A stretch of 64,000 nt of DNA from Stutzerimonas stutzeri (GTDB lineage: Bacteria > Pseudomonadota > Gammaproteobacteria > Pseudomonadales > Pseudomonadaceae): the NCBI RefSeq assembly GCF_024448985.1, contig NZ_JAMOII010000003.1, positions 310,001 to 374,000 on the forward strand, in the 5' to 3' direction. A model generated the notes under the pieces. The model worked only from the letters and a program-made list of their open reading frames with translations. It did not search any database and had not been told where the DNA came from. The position numbers and the translations under genes are program-made. Below, in pieces: positions 56,272 through 64,000 of the stretch. Positions within the stretch are counted from its first letter, which is position 1; every line of letters begins with the position of its first letter.

Positions 56272-57717
56272 ATGGCTGGCGTAACGGGCATTGGTTCGGG
56301 GATCGATATCGACAGCATTGTCAAAAGCATGGTGACCGCCGAGCGTGCGCCTAAGGAAGCCCAGCTCGCCAGCCTCGAAAAAAAAACCACGACACAAATT
56401 ACTGCGGTTGGCGCTTTGAAAAGTGCCATCAGCGATTTCCAGACGGCGCTTAGTGCCCTTAACAAGCCGGAGCTTTTTCAAGCGCGTTCGGCTACGTCCA
56501 GCAAGTCGGATTTGGTTGGCATCACTGCCAGCAAAAGTGCTGGTGCAGGCAGCTATCAGGTTGAGGTCAAGGCGCTTGCAACTAGCAGCAAAGTTGCTCT
56601 GGCTGCAATCACCAATACGGCCGATGTGCCGGCCCGGTTTGCTAGTGGATCGCTGGAAATATCGTTGGGTGTGCCGGGCACTCCTCCTACGAAGGAATCG
56701 TTTTCCATCACAGTTGATGAGAGCAATAATTCTCTCGCAGGGATGCGTGATGCCATCAACGCGGCCGGCAAGGAGATGGGTGTCAGTGCCACTATCGTGA
56801 CCGATAAGGACGGCTCGCGGCTGCTCCTCAGCAGCAACAAAACTGGCGCAGGACGGGACATCTCTGTGGCAGTACCTTCGGCGGCGCCGGGAAATGGGCT
56901 TATCAGTCTTTCTACCTTAGCGTTCGACGGTACTGGAACTAGTAGCGGGCCAGGCGCTCGGGTACTGGCCTCGGCGCAGAGTGCTCAGCTTTTTGTTGAT
57001 GGTCTGGAAGTGATCAGCGAGACGAATAAAGTCGAGAGCGCGATTGAGGGCGTTACGCTCGATCTCATGGCTGAAACGGCTGAGAACGAGCCGCTGACGA
57101 TCAGTGTTGCGGAAGACAAGGAAGGCGTTAAAACGCAGATTCAATCCTTCGTCGATAGTTATAACAAGCTGATCGGCGTCATTAATGCTCAAACCAAGGT
57201 CATCTCCGCTGGCGATGGCAACGCTCCAGTAACTGGCGCGTTGGTAGGGGATGCGACGGCACGCGCATTACTCAATACGATCCGCAGCGAATTGGTGAAT
57301 ATGCAAGGCGACGGTGCACTGCGCGCCTTGACCGATATCGGCATCACGACGCAAAAGGACGGTACGCTCGCTATCGACAGCGGAAGGCTGGACAAAGCGA
57401 TGGCTGACAACTTCAGCGAACTACCGGGCTTGTTTGCGGGCGATAAAGGCCTTGCTTCTCGTCTGAATGAAAAACTCAAGCCGTACACGCAGACTGGCGG
57501 TATTCTCGAGCAGCGTAATAAAGCGATGGAGGAGACTCGCTCCGATATCAAAACGCAGCGGGAAGGCTTGGACCGGCGCATCATCTCGTTGCAAGAGCGC
57601 CTTTATAAGCAATTCAATGCGATGGACTTGTTGGTGGGGCAGTTATCCAATACCTCCTCTAGTCTTCTGGCCTCGCTCGAGAATCTGCCTTGGGCGGCGG
57701 GTAATTCCAAGAGATAA
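56272..57717 (+). CDS. fliD: Flagellar filament cap protein
   Basis: A 481-residue cap (HAP2) that helps flagellin polymerise and in Pseudomonas also mediates mucin adhesion. The N-terminal GIGSGIDIDSIVKSMVTAERAP and coiled C-terminus (ALTDIGITTQKDGTLAIDSGRLDKA and GLDRRIISLQERLYKQFNAMD) are the family's conserved ends. The centre varies. It starts 56 bp after flaG and is followed by a terminator-like hairpin at 57958. Confidence 0.94.
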   Translation: MAGVTGIGSGIDIDSIVKSMVTAERAPKEAQLASLEKKTTTQITAVGALKSAISDFQTALSALNKPELFQARSATSSKSDLVGITASKSAGAGSYQVEVKALATSSKVALAAITNTADVPARFASGSLEISLGVPGTPPTKESFSITVDESNNSLAGMRDAINAAGKEMGVSATIVTDKDGSRLLLSSNKTGAGRDISVAVPSAAPGNGLISLSTLAFDGTGTSSGPGARVLASAQSAQLFVDGLEVISETNKVESAIEGVTLDLMAETAENEPLTISVAEDKEGVKTQIQSFVDSYNKLIGVINAQTKVISAGDGNAPVTGALVGDATARALLNTIRSELVNMQGDGALRALTDIGITTQKDGTLAIDSGRLDKAMADNFSELPGLFAGDKGLASRLNEKLKPYTQTGGILEQRNKAMEETRSDIKTQREGLDRRIISLQERLYKQFNAMDLLVGQLSNTSSSLLASLENLPWAAGNSKR

Positions 57718-57741
57718 AAGCTGCGCTGGTCAGTGAATTTT

Positions 57742-57853
57742 GGTGGGCTGAAGCCCATCTCGAACGGCTAAGAGCTTCGCCCCGAGGGCGGGTTTCCCAC
57801 AAATAGCGACAAACGCCGCACTGCTTCTGGTAGGAGGCGCGACCCGCAGCGAA
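57742..57853. repeat. Palindromic repeats after fliD
   Basis: A GGTGGGCTGAAGCCCA half element (57742-57757) is followed by an imperfect inverted repeat: left arm from TTCGCCCCGAGGGCGGG (57776) and right arm GGAGGCGCGACCCGCAGCGAA (ends 57853). The inverted repeat is related to the one at 54517-54591. The remaining gap to fliS holds the terminator at 57958 and a FliA promoter. Confidence 0.8.
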
Positions 57854-57957
57854 TGCAGGCTAAGGCACACTGAAGTGCTAAGCCTCGCTCCGAGGTGGCG
57901 TGCGGAGAACTGTCCGTTGAGCCCGTCAAATTAGTGGGCCTTGCTATCAAACAGAAT

Positions 57958-57981
57958 CCGCCACCGAGGCGGTTTTCCTTT
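57958..57981 (+). terminator. Short terminator after fliD
   Basis: CCGCC (57958-57962) pairs with GGCGG (57968-57972), followed by TTTTCCTTTTT. The stem is short, but the T-run is good. It separates fliD from fliS. Confidence 0.6.
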
Positions 57982-58007
57982 TTCCGATCTATTTTCTCCG
58001 TCTGCTA

Positions 58008-58034
58008 TCAAGCTTGAGCGACCACGACCGATAA
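58008..58034 (+). promoter_or_regulatory. Sigma-28 (FliA) promoter of fliS
   Basis: TCAA (58008-58011), 15 bases, then ACCGATAA (58027-58034) differs from TAAA-N15-GCCGATAA at one base in each box. It is 39 bp before the fliS ATG, so fliS has its own late promoter. Confidence 0.75.
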
Positions 58035-58073
58035 GCTGTACATGCAAATTGATGTGGCAAGGGGCTCATCCAA

Positions 58074-58460
58074 ATGAATGCTATGGCAGCAATGAGGCAG
58101 TACCAGCAAGTCGGCGTTAAGGCCCAGGTTACCGAGGCCGATCCGCACCGTTTGATTCAGATGTTGATGCAGGGCGGGCTGGACCGTATCGCTCAGGCCA
58201 AGGGCGCCATGGAGCGTGAGGCCTATGCGGAAAAAGGCACGCTGATTGGTAAAGCGATCAGTATTATCGGTGGCTTGCGCGACGTGCTGGACAAGCAGGC
58301 GGGCGGCGAGCTGGCGGAAAATCTGGATCGCCTGTACGAGTTCATGACGATGCGGCTGTTCGAAGCGAGTCGGCATAACGACATGAGCAAGCTCGATGAA
58401 GTGGCGAGTCTGCTCGGCGAGATCAAGCAAGGCTGGGACGGCATCGCGCCCAGGGGCTGA
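58074..58460 (+). CDS. fliS: Flagellin export chaperone
   Basis: A 128-residue helical chaperone that binds the flagellin C-terminus before export. AMRQYQQVGVKAQVTEADPHRLIQMLMQGGLDRI is the FliS signature (residues 5 to about 38, split here only by description). In P. aeruginosa fliS is followed by fleP and fleQ; here ppnP follows instead on the other strand, so this block is detached from that neighbourhood. No fliT-like gene is visible. Confidence 0.93.
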   Translation: MNAMAAMRQYQQVGVKAQVTEADPHRLIQMLMQGGLDRIAQAKGAMEREAYAEKGTLIGKAISIIGGLRDVLDKQAGGELAENLDRLYEFMTMRLFEASRHNDMSKLDEVASLLGEIKQGWDGIAPRG

Positions 58461-58505
58461 TTCAGCCGCAGCAGCTATAGGCTGCCCATCGTCAACGCAA
58501 CGCTA

Positions 58506-58546
58506 ACGCACTGTCTGGCAACTGAGCCAGCCAGTGCGTTTTGCTT
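58506..58546. terminator. Bidirectional terminator between fliS and ppnP
   Basis: ACGCACTG (58506-58513) pairs with CAGTGCGT (58532-58539), with an inner CTGGC/GCCAG stem and one mismatch. TTTTGCTTT follows on the plus strand. It lies between convergent genes and fits both. Confidence 0.85.
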
Positions 58547-58828
58547 TCAGCGGTACTCGCAAAGATAAGCGGTATCCGTTGCAACCTTCAGCTGGAACTT
58601 GCTGTTGGCCGGCACGGTGAACTGGGTGCCGGTGCTAAAGGTCTCGTAGTTGTCGCTTCCCGGCAGTTTGACGTCCAGGCTGCCGGCGATCACGTGCATC
58701 ACTTCCAGCTGGTTGGTGCCAAATTCGTAATCGCCCGCAGCCATGACGCCGATGGTGGCCGGGCCTGCTGCCATTTCGAAGGCGATGGATTTGACGGTGC
58801 CGTCGAAGTACTCGTTGACCTTGAACAT
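58547..58828 (-). CDS. ppnP: Pyrimidine/purine nucleoside phosphorylase
   Basis: A 93-residue single-domain cupin of the former DUF1255 (YaiE) family, which phosphorolyses nucleosides. The start [18 protein letters not shown] and the [13 protein letters not shown] and YLCEY segments near the end are characteristic. It stands alone between the fliS terminator and the DUF486 gene. Confidence 0.93.
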   Translation of the reverse strand: MFKVNEYFDGTVKSIAFEMAAGPATIGVMAAGDYEFGTNQLEVMHVIAGSLDVKLPGSDNYETFSTGTQFTVPANSKFQLKVATDTAYLCEYR

Positions 58829-58945
58829 TGGAAAACCTCTAAGGTGCGGAAAAGGGCGGCCAGTATGCCGAAGCGGCCAGATGGCGTCATCTGGCCGCTG
58901 ATTTTTCGAATGAGTGTCGTGTCTGCGTGCTTGGTAGGGGCATGC

Positions 58946-59287
58946 TCACGAGCGGAAAATGAAGTAAACCGCACCGAGTAGGCATAGCCCGGCCCAAAGG
59001 TAATCGAGCTTCAGCGGTTGCTGCATATAGAGCACGCTGAAGGGTACGAAGATCGCAAGGGTGATCACTTCCTGCATGATCTTCAGCTGGCCGATGGACA
59101 ACTCCGTATAGCCGATGCGGTTGGCGGGCACCATGATCAGGTATTCGAACAGGGCGATGCCCCAGCTGATCAACGCTGCGATCAGCCAGGGTTTGCCGTT
59201 GAGCGTTTTGAGATGGCCGTACCAGGCAAAGGTCATGAATAGATTGGAGACGCAGAGCAGGGCGGCAGTCTGAATCCAGATGGGCAC
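58946..59287 (-). CDS. DMT-superfamily DUF486 membrane protein
   Basis: A 113-residue protein with four hydrophobic segments and the DUF486 opening NLFMTFAWYGHLK followed by WGIALFEYLIMVPANRIGY. It resembles small drug/metabolite transporters, but no transport activity is established for the family. It is monocistronic. Confidence 0.88.
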   Translation of the reverse strand: MPIWIQTAALLCVSNLFMTFAWYGHLKTLNGKPWLIAALISWGIALFEYLIMVPANRIGYTELSIGQLKIMQEVITLAIFVPFSVLYMQQPLKLDYLWAGLCLLGAVYFIFRS

Positions 59288-59571
59288 TGGAAGTCTCCGG
59301 GTTGGTGCCTGGTGCCGTTTACCCTTCCGATCCCGATGAAGCCGCTCTCGCCGCCTACAGACAGGCTTCTGTAATCCGCTGCATAGGGGCGACCGGGTTG
59401 CTCAATTGAGTAGCGTGGGGATCTGGGCGCGATATCTTACGTCGCAGGGCTTGAGGTCGTTGGGACGGTTCTGACGAACGAGCCGGCTATATCAAACCGC
59501 CTGGCTATACTTTTTTTCACATGCGCGCACTTCCCGCACGCCCAACTATTCCGCAGAGACCTACCGGCCCT

Positions 59572-61212
59572 ATGGAAACGCTTTATCTAATCTTTTTGCT
59601 GTTGCTTGCGGTGGGCGCAAGCCGGGTTCTAGCCAATGTCATACCGGTGCCGCTGCCGATCTTGCAGATCCTGATGGGCAGCATGCTGGCGCTTCCGCCG
59701 TTCGGGATGGGCGTTGAGCTGCGGCCGGAGATCTTCATGTTGCTGTTCATTCCTCCGTTGCTGTTCTACGACGGCTGGAAGATTCCCAAGCGCGAGTTCA
59801 CTGAGCATGGCGCGGAAATGACGGCCATGGCGCTGGTGCTCGTGCTGCTGATCCTGGTAGTGGTCGGTTACTTCATCCACTGGTTGCTGCCGACGATTCC
59901 GCTGGCGGCAAGCTTTGCACTGGCGGCCATTCTTTCGCCAACCGATGCGCTGGCCGTAATCGCCATCGCCCAAGGCCGACTTCCGCGTCATATGGCGCAC
60001 CAGCTGGAAGGCGAGGCGATGATGAACGATGCCACTGGCCTGGTCTCGTTCAAATTCGCATTGGCCGCCGCCATTACCGGCACCTTTTCGCTGACGACGG
60101 TCACCGGCGAGTTTTTTGTCATCGCGCTGGGTGGCCTGCTCATTGGCGCCGGCCTGAGCTGGGCGGTGGGTAAGGCCAAGCAATGGATGACCGCACGGGA
60201 CCTGTTCGATCCCTCGGCCTATGTGCTAATGATTCTGCTGCTGCCCTTTGCCGCGTTCTTCCTGGCTGAGCATGCGGGCATGTCCGGCATCCTCTCGGCC
60301 GTGGCGGCGGGTATGGTGCAGAGCCGCATCGACATGCTGCCGGTGAAGACCAGCACGCGCATCCTCAACCGCAGCATTTGGGAGATGCTCGATTTCAGCT
60401 TTAACGGTCTGGTGTTCCTACTGCTGGGGCTGCAATTCCCGCGGATCGTGGAGCGGGTTTGGGAAGCGGCTGGGCAGCAGAGCTACAGCATGCCGATGTT
60501 GATCTTCAGCGCATTGGCGATCATGGCGCTGCTGCTGGTGATCCGCTTCGGCTTCGTTTTCGCCTATCACTGGAGCGAGGCGCGGGTACTTCGGGCGCTC
60601 GGAAAGACGGTCCAGCCCAAACCCCTCAGGCTGTTTTCCGCACTCAGTGCCGTGGCGGGCGTGCGTGGGGCAATCACGCTGGCTGGCGTCCTGTCGATTC
60701 CACTGATGATTGGCGACACGCCATTTCCGGGGCGCGATCTGATGATTTTTCTGGCGGCCGCCGTGATCATCTTGTCGTTGCTGGTCGGCGCGTTGGGTAT
60801 CCCGTATTTCCTCAAGCATCTGCCCAACAACGATGTCGAACAACATAGGGAAGAACTCAAGAAAGCCCGTCGGATCGCCGCCCAGGCTGCGGTCACCTGG
60901 CTGGAAAACTGGAAACAGGCCAACCCCGTGGAGGATCCCGACGAGGCGCTGCTACGCAGCGAGGTCACGGCTCGGATTACCGAGTCCTATCGGCACGACA
61001 TCGAAGCCTTGATGGAACACCAGGATCGGGCGAACCAGGCGCGCCAGACGCAGGTGCTGGAGCGCGACATTCGCGTGCGGGCCATCGCTGTGCAGCGCAA
61101 GGAACTGTACCGGATGAGAAAGCGCCACCTGATCGACGAGCAGATGCTGCAGATCCTGCTGCGTGAACTCGATTACGAGGAAGCGGCGCTTGGGGCGGGC
61201 GACACGGTTTAG
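59572..61212 (+). CDS. CPA1-family Na+/H+ antiporter
   Basis: A 546-residue membrane protein with about 12 hydrophobic segments and a long cytoplasmic C-terminal tail (residues about 430-546, charged). The ion-binding ALSPTDALAV-like segment (AAILSPTDALAVIAIAQG) and GEAMMNDATGLVSFKFA are typical of NhaP-type antiporters, with the NDATG motif binding cations. I chose the ATG at 59572; an upstream in-frame ATG lacks family-like sequence. Confidence 0.9.
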   Translation: METLYLIFLLLLAVGASRVLANVIPVPLPILQILMGSMLALPPFGMGVELRPEIFMLLFIPPLLFYDGWKIPKREFTEHGAEMTAMALVLVLLILVVVGYFIHWLLPTIPLAASFALAAILSPTDALAVIAIAQGRLPRHMAHQLEGEAMMNDATGLVSFKFALAAAITGTFSLTTVTGEFFVIALGGLLIGAGLSWAVGKAKQWMTARDLFDPSAYVLMILLLPFAAFFLAEHAGMSGILSAVAAGMVQSRIDMLPVKTSTRILNRSIWEMLDFSFNGLVFLLLGLQFPRIVERVWEAAGQQSYSMPMLIFSALAIMALLLVIRFGFVFAYHWSEARVLRALGKTVQPKPLRLFSALSAVAGVRGAITLAGVLSIPLMIGDTPFPGRDLMIFLAAAVIILSLLVGALGIPYFLKHLPNNDVEQHREELKKARRIAAQAAVTWLENWKQANPVEDPDEALLRSEVTARITESYRHDIEALMEHQDRANQARQTQVLERDIRVRAIAVQRKELYRMRKRHLIDEQMLQILLRELDYEEAALGAGDTV

Positions 61213-61271
61213 GCGATGTCTCGTCTCGCGACGGGCCCGCTCTTCGGGTGCCAGAAGGCGCCGGCAAAGTT

Positions 61272-61328
61272 GTAGGGCCGAACTTGTTCGGCCTTCGCAG
61301 ATCTGCGGCCGAGTGAATACGGCCCTAC
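61272..61328. repeat. Dispersed palindromic repeat, GTAGGGCCGAA family (copy 2)
   Basis: A 57-bp element nearly identical to the one at 33217-33272. It has the same first 22 bases and the same GGCCCTAC end, with a different centre (GCAGATCTGC). It lies 60 bp after the antiporter stop. The rest of the interval to 61481 holds nothing I can support. Confidence 0.85.
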
Positions 61329-61481
61329 AGAGTTCCTGGGCATGCTGACTCACCGTTCGCATCCGCACCGGAGCCTGTTTGTGCGCGAGGCAAGGCCGCC
61401 CCGATCCCGGCGGGTGTGGAGCGCCGACCGGCCTGGCGACATTTGGAGCAGCACGCGGATTGCATGAAACGGCAACAGACT

Positions 61482-61898
61482 TTAGCGACCGGCCTGATCC
61501 TGGTGTGGCTCGGGTTCGAGCACAGCGATGGTATTGCTGCTGCGCTTGAACGACACCAGCTCGGCTAGCCAGGCCTGTAATACAGGCGAATTGCCTTTCT
61601 GGTTGCGTAGTGCGATGGAGATGATCTCGCGGGCGATGGTCACCATCGCACTTTTGCTACCCAGAAAATGCCAGCTGAACCAGCCGTCGCCATAGGTCAG
61701 CGGCATCTTCTGGCCGGGTGCGAGGGGGATGTAAACCTTTACCGACAGATCGAACAGCACCTCCGGCTTGGAGATGATCAGCAGCTTTACGTCCGCCACC
61801 TTGCTCAACCAGTAGCGATGATCGAAACGACCCCCAGTCAGCGCTGCGGATTGGCTCAGGGCTTCGTTGATCAGCGCTCTGTTATCGATGAGTTGCAC
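61482..61898 (-). CDS. Hypothetical protein
   Basis: A 138-residue protein I do not recognise. It has no signal peptide, clear membrane helix or cysteine motif. Predicted features are an N-terminal helix (NRALINEALSQSAAL), a strand-rich middle with KLLIISKPEVLFDLSVKVYIPL and a basic C-terminal tail. The codon use resembles its neighbours. It stands alone, with about 300 bp of non-coding DNA beyond its start. Confidence 0.6.
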   Translation of the reverse strand: MQLIDNRALINEALSQSAALTGGRFDHRYWLSKVADVKLLIISKPEVLFDLSVKVYIPLAPGQKMPLTYGDGWFSWHFLGSKSAMVTIAREIISIALRNQKGNSPVLQAWLAELVSFKRSSNTIAVLEPEPHQDQAGR

Positions 61899-62203
61899 GG
61901 TAAGGTTTCCGTTTGCAGAGTGGCCATGCCGCCTCTCGAATCTGCTGCATGCGAGCAGAGACGAGACCGGCTGTGTAGGGCGCCTCGAAGGGGGCGGATC
62001 GGACCGCGCCCGCCTCGCTTGGCATGTCGGTTTATCGGTCCATCGGGGCTTTTGTTTAGCCCCGAGCGTCGAAATATCTGTCTGGCACCGGTTGTGCCCC
62101 GATAGTCACCAAAGCGGCCTCGCTAGACCGGCTGAATGGCTGCCTACTTTTAGCGCATGGCCTGATCTGTGCTTAATTACCGAATGCATTGAGGAAGCGA
62201 TCC
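61899..62203. other. Gap without a supported gene
   Basis: This interval separates the divergent hypothetical protein and cyclotransferase-like gene and presumably holds both promoters. I see no repeat, hairpin or RNA gene here. The GAGGAAGCGA ribosome site of the next gene lies at its right end. Confidence 0.5.
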
Positions 62204-62548
62204 ATGATCGAGCGACTTTTTGTATACGGCTCCCTCGCACCTGGGCGGCCGAACGAGCACATCCTGGCGGCGATTCCCGGTACCTGGGAGCCCGCAAGCG
62301 TGTCGGGCAGGTTGCGTGAAGAAGGTTGGGGCGCGGCGCTGGGGTTTCCCGGTCTCGATCTGGATGAACGCGGCGAGACGATCGAGGGCTTCGTGCTCAG
62401 TTCAGAGGCGTTTGCGGCGCATTGGGCAAGGCTCGATGAGTTCGAAGGCGACGCCTACAAACGCATCCTGGCGGACGTCAGACTCGGCAGCGGTCAGACT
62501 GTAAAAGCGTATATCTATGCGCTCGGGGCAGGTTCAGCTAGAGACTAA
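62204..62548 (+). CDS. Gamma-glutamylcyclotransferase-like protein
   Basis: A 114-residue protein of the GGCT/AIG2-like fold. The opening LFVYGSLAPGRPNEHILA carries the substrate-binding YGSL motif, followed by VSGRLREEGWGAALGFPGL and the catalytic-type glutamate in LDEFEGDAYKR. Family members cyclise gamma-glutamyl peptides or amines. The ATG at 62204 is preferred over the upstream TTG because the GAGGAAG site fits it. Confidence 0.85.
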   Translation: MIERLFVYGSLAPGRPNEHILAAIPGTWEPASVSGRLREEGWGAALGFPGLDLDERGETIEGFVLSSEAFAAHWARLDEFEGDAYKRILADVRLGSGQTVKAYIYALGAGSARD

Positions 62549-62609
62549 TCAAGCGCTGCGAATTGCTTGCCGCATCTCCGCAGCGCGTCGTTTCAGATTC
62601 CCGCCAAGC

Positions 62610-63035
62610 TCACTTGGCGAACAACTGGCTCATGTCTTTGAATGCCTTGAATTCCAGCGCATTGCCGCAGGGATCGAAGAGGAACATCGTGGCCTGCTCG
62701 CCAACCTGTCCCTTGAAGCGCACATAAGGCTCGATGACGAATTGGGTGCCCAGCGAGCGCAGGCGCTCGGCCAGGACTTCCCACTCCCGCCAGCTCAGCA
62801 CGATGCCGAAGTGCGGTACCGGCACGTCATGACCGTCCACCGCGTTGGTGTGCGCTGCGTCCTGAGACTGGGTTTTCGGATGTTCATGGATCACCAGCTG
62901 ATGCCCGTAGAAATCGAAGTCGACCCAGTGCTCAGATGAACGCCCTTCGGCAAGGCCGAACACTTCCCCGTAGAAATGGCGTGCCGCCGGCAAGTCGTAA
63001 ACGGGAATCGCAAGGTGAAAAGGGGAAAGGCTCAT
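62610..63035 (-). CDS. VOC-family (glyoxalase/dioxygenase fold) protein
   Basis: A 141-residue vicinal-oxygen-chelate protein with two paired beta-alpha modules. The first opens with [23 protein letters not shown], giving a metal-binding histidine; [20 protein letters not shown] starts the second, and [12 protein letters not shown] supplies the metal-binding glutamate near the end. The substrate is unknown. It is divergent from the LysR gene at the window's end, which may regulate it. Confidence 0.85.
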   Translation of the reverse strand: MSLSPFHLAIPVYDLPAARHFYGEVFGLAEGRSSEHWVDFDFYGHQLVIHEHPKTQSQDAAHTNAVDGHDVPVPHFGIVLSWREWEVLAERLRSLGTQFVIEPYVRFKGQVGEQATMFLFDPCGNALEFKAFKDMSQLFAK

Positions 63036-63147
63036 CTGGGCTTCCTTCTTATAGTGAAACGGAAGCGACATTCTTGCCGATTTTTCCCGCCTTTCGACAA
63101 CGGATATGTTTTGATTCGAGCCTTAAGAATATCGATGGATCGTGCCG

Positions 63148-64000
63148 ATGATTCGTGAACTGAAAACCTTCCTGGCTATCGTCCGGTGCGGCAGTTTCGC
63201 TGCTGCGGGCAACCAGATCGGCCTGACCCAGTCGGCCGTGAGCGCTCAGATCAGGAATCTCGAAGATGCGTTAGGTATGCGTTTATTCGATCGAACGGGG
63301 CGTTCAGCTCATCTCAACGCAGCCGGGCTGCGTTCGGTGCCGCTAGCCGAACAGATCCTCGACACCTTCGCACTGATGGGGCAGCCGGAGTCGCTGAGCG
63401 AATACCGTGGCGAACTGCGCATCGGTGCCATCGCCACCGTGCAGACCGGATTGCTGCCGCGGGTGCTGCTGCGTTTGCTGCGCGAAGCTCCGGGCGTCGC
63501 GCCCAAGCTCGTTCCGGGCGTTTCGCTGAATCTACTGTCGCAGGTCGACGCTGGCGACATCGACCTCGCGGTAATGATCCGGCCGCCATTTGCGCTACCC
63601 AAGGAATTGCACGCCGAGCTGATCCAGAAGGAACCCTTCGTGCTGATCGCGCCGTTGAACATCGAAGGCGACGACCCGTTCAAGCTGCTCGTTGAGCATC
63701 CCTTCGTGCGCTACGACCGTAGCTCCTTCGGCGGCCGACAGGTGAGTCACTTTTTGCGCAAACACAATCTGGACGTGCGTCCGGGCCTCGAACTGGACGA
63801 GCTGGATGCCATCGTCAAGATGGTCGAAAGCGGCTTGGGCGTGGCGCTGGTACCGACGGCGGGGCTGTGGCTCGAACGCGCGCCCACGGTCCGCATCATT
63901 TCCCTCGGCAGCGCTACTTTTTATCGCGAGTTAGTGCTCGTCAGCCGCCACAGCGCGCAGCGATTACCTCTGCATCAGCTGTTTCGGCGCAGCCTGTGGG
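63148..64000 (+). CDS. LysR-family transcriptional regulator (3' end cut off)
   Basis: A frame open to the end of the window, at least 284 residues. The N-terminal helix-turn-helix reads LKTFLAIVRCGSFAAAGNQI followed by LTQSAVSAQIRNLEDALG. The effector domain begins near residue 90 (GELRIGAIATVQTGLLP). The start ATG at 63148 gives the normal MIRELKTFLA opening. The last residues are missing, beyond the window. It is divergent from the VOC gene, with 112 bp between the starts. Confidence 0.9.
   Translation, partial: MIRELKTFLAIVRCGSFAAAGNQIGLTQSAVSAQIRNLEDALGMRLFDRTGRSAHLNAAGLRSVPLAEQILDTFALMGQPESLSEYRGELRIGAIATVQTGLLPRVLLRLLREAPGVAPKLVPGVSLNLLSQVDAGDIDLAVMIRPPFALPKELHAELIQKEPFVLIAPLNIEGDDPFKLLVEHPFVRYDRSSFGGRQVSHFLRKHNLDVRPGLELDELDAIVKMVESGLGVALVPTAGLWLERAPTVRIISLGSATFYRELVLVSRHSAQRLPLHQLFRRSLW

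Overview
The window reads as a high-G+C gammaproteobacterial chromosome of the Pseudomonas/Stutzerimonas stutzeri type. The main reasons are two adjacent cbb3 oxidase operons with a ccoGHIS maturation cluster, an anr/fnrA–hemN pair beside them, a dnaX–ybaB–recR operon, smc–zipA–ligA in a row, and a fliC–flaG–fliD–fliS block with FliA-type promoters. The species call is inference. Almost everything is core metabolism. I see no CRISPR array, prophage, transposase gene, rRNA or tRNA.

Layout. 0.1-9 kb: methionine salvage (mtnD, mtnC), two mini membrane proteins, an AlkA-like glycosylase, speE, an RraB-like protein, a LysR regulator divergent from a TauE/SafE permease, a MATE exporter and pdxB. 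9-12.2 kb: dnaX–ybaB–recR, with a 13-copy heptamer array just before recR. 12.4-15.7 kb: a NitT/TauT-type ABC importer with an extra periplasmic protein. 15.7-32.3 kb: a respiratory block, mostly on the minus strand: SCO protein, apt, fnrA/anr, hemN, then nadE (plus strand), a TauE/SafE-like protein, ccoS, ccoI, ccoH, ccoG, a ccoNOQP operon and a second ccoNOP operon without ccoQ. ANR-type boxes lie before hemN and before the distal ccoN.

32.4-39.6 kb: a small alpha/beta hydrolase, an Aer-like receptor, acnA, rlmM, and tusA preceded by a MITE-like palindrome. 39.6-45.4 kb: a caa3-type cytochrome c oxidase (subunit II with fused cytochrome c; subunits I and III fused), a 119-residue membrane protein, a DUF2231 protein, a CopD-like protein and a voltage-gated K+ channel with a zinc ribbon. 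45.7-54.4 kb: moaA, smc, zipA, ligA, with many short palindromic repeats between them. 54.4-58.5 kb: a lower-G+C flagellin/cap block bracketed by two related inverted repeats. 58.5-64 kb: ppnP, a DUF486 protein, a Na+/H+ antiporter, an unknown protein, a gamma-glutamylcyclotransferase-like protein, a VOC protein and the start of a LysR regulator that runs off the window.

How it fits together: the centre encodes microaerobic respiration (ANR sensor, oxygen-independent haem synthesis, two high-affinity cbb3 oxidases with copper and haem assembly factors, and Aer energy taxis), with a separate low-affinity-type caa3 oxidase nearby. No clearly new multi-gene system is visible. The best leads are non-coding: the heptamer repeats, the dispersed palindromes, the MITE at tusA, the repeat-bracketed flagellin block and the regulatory sites around the oxidase operons.
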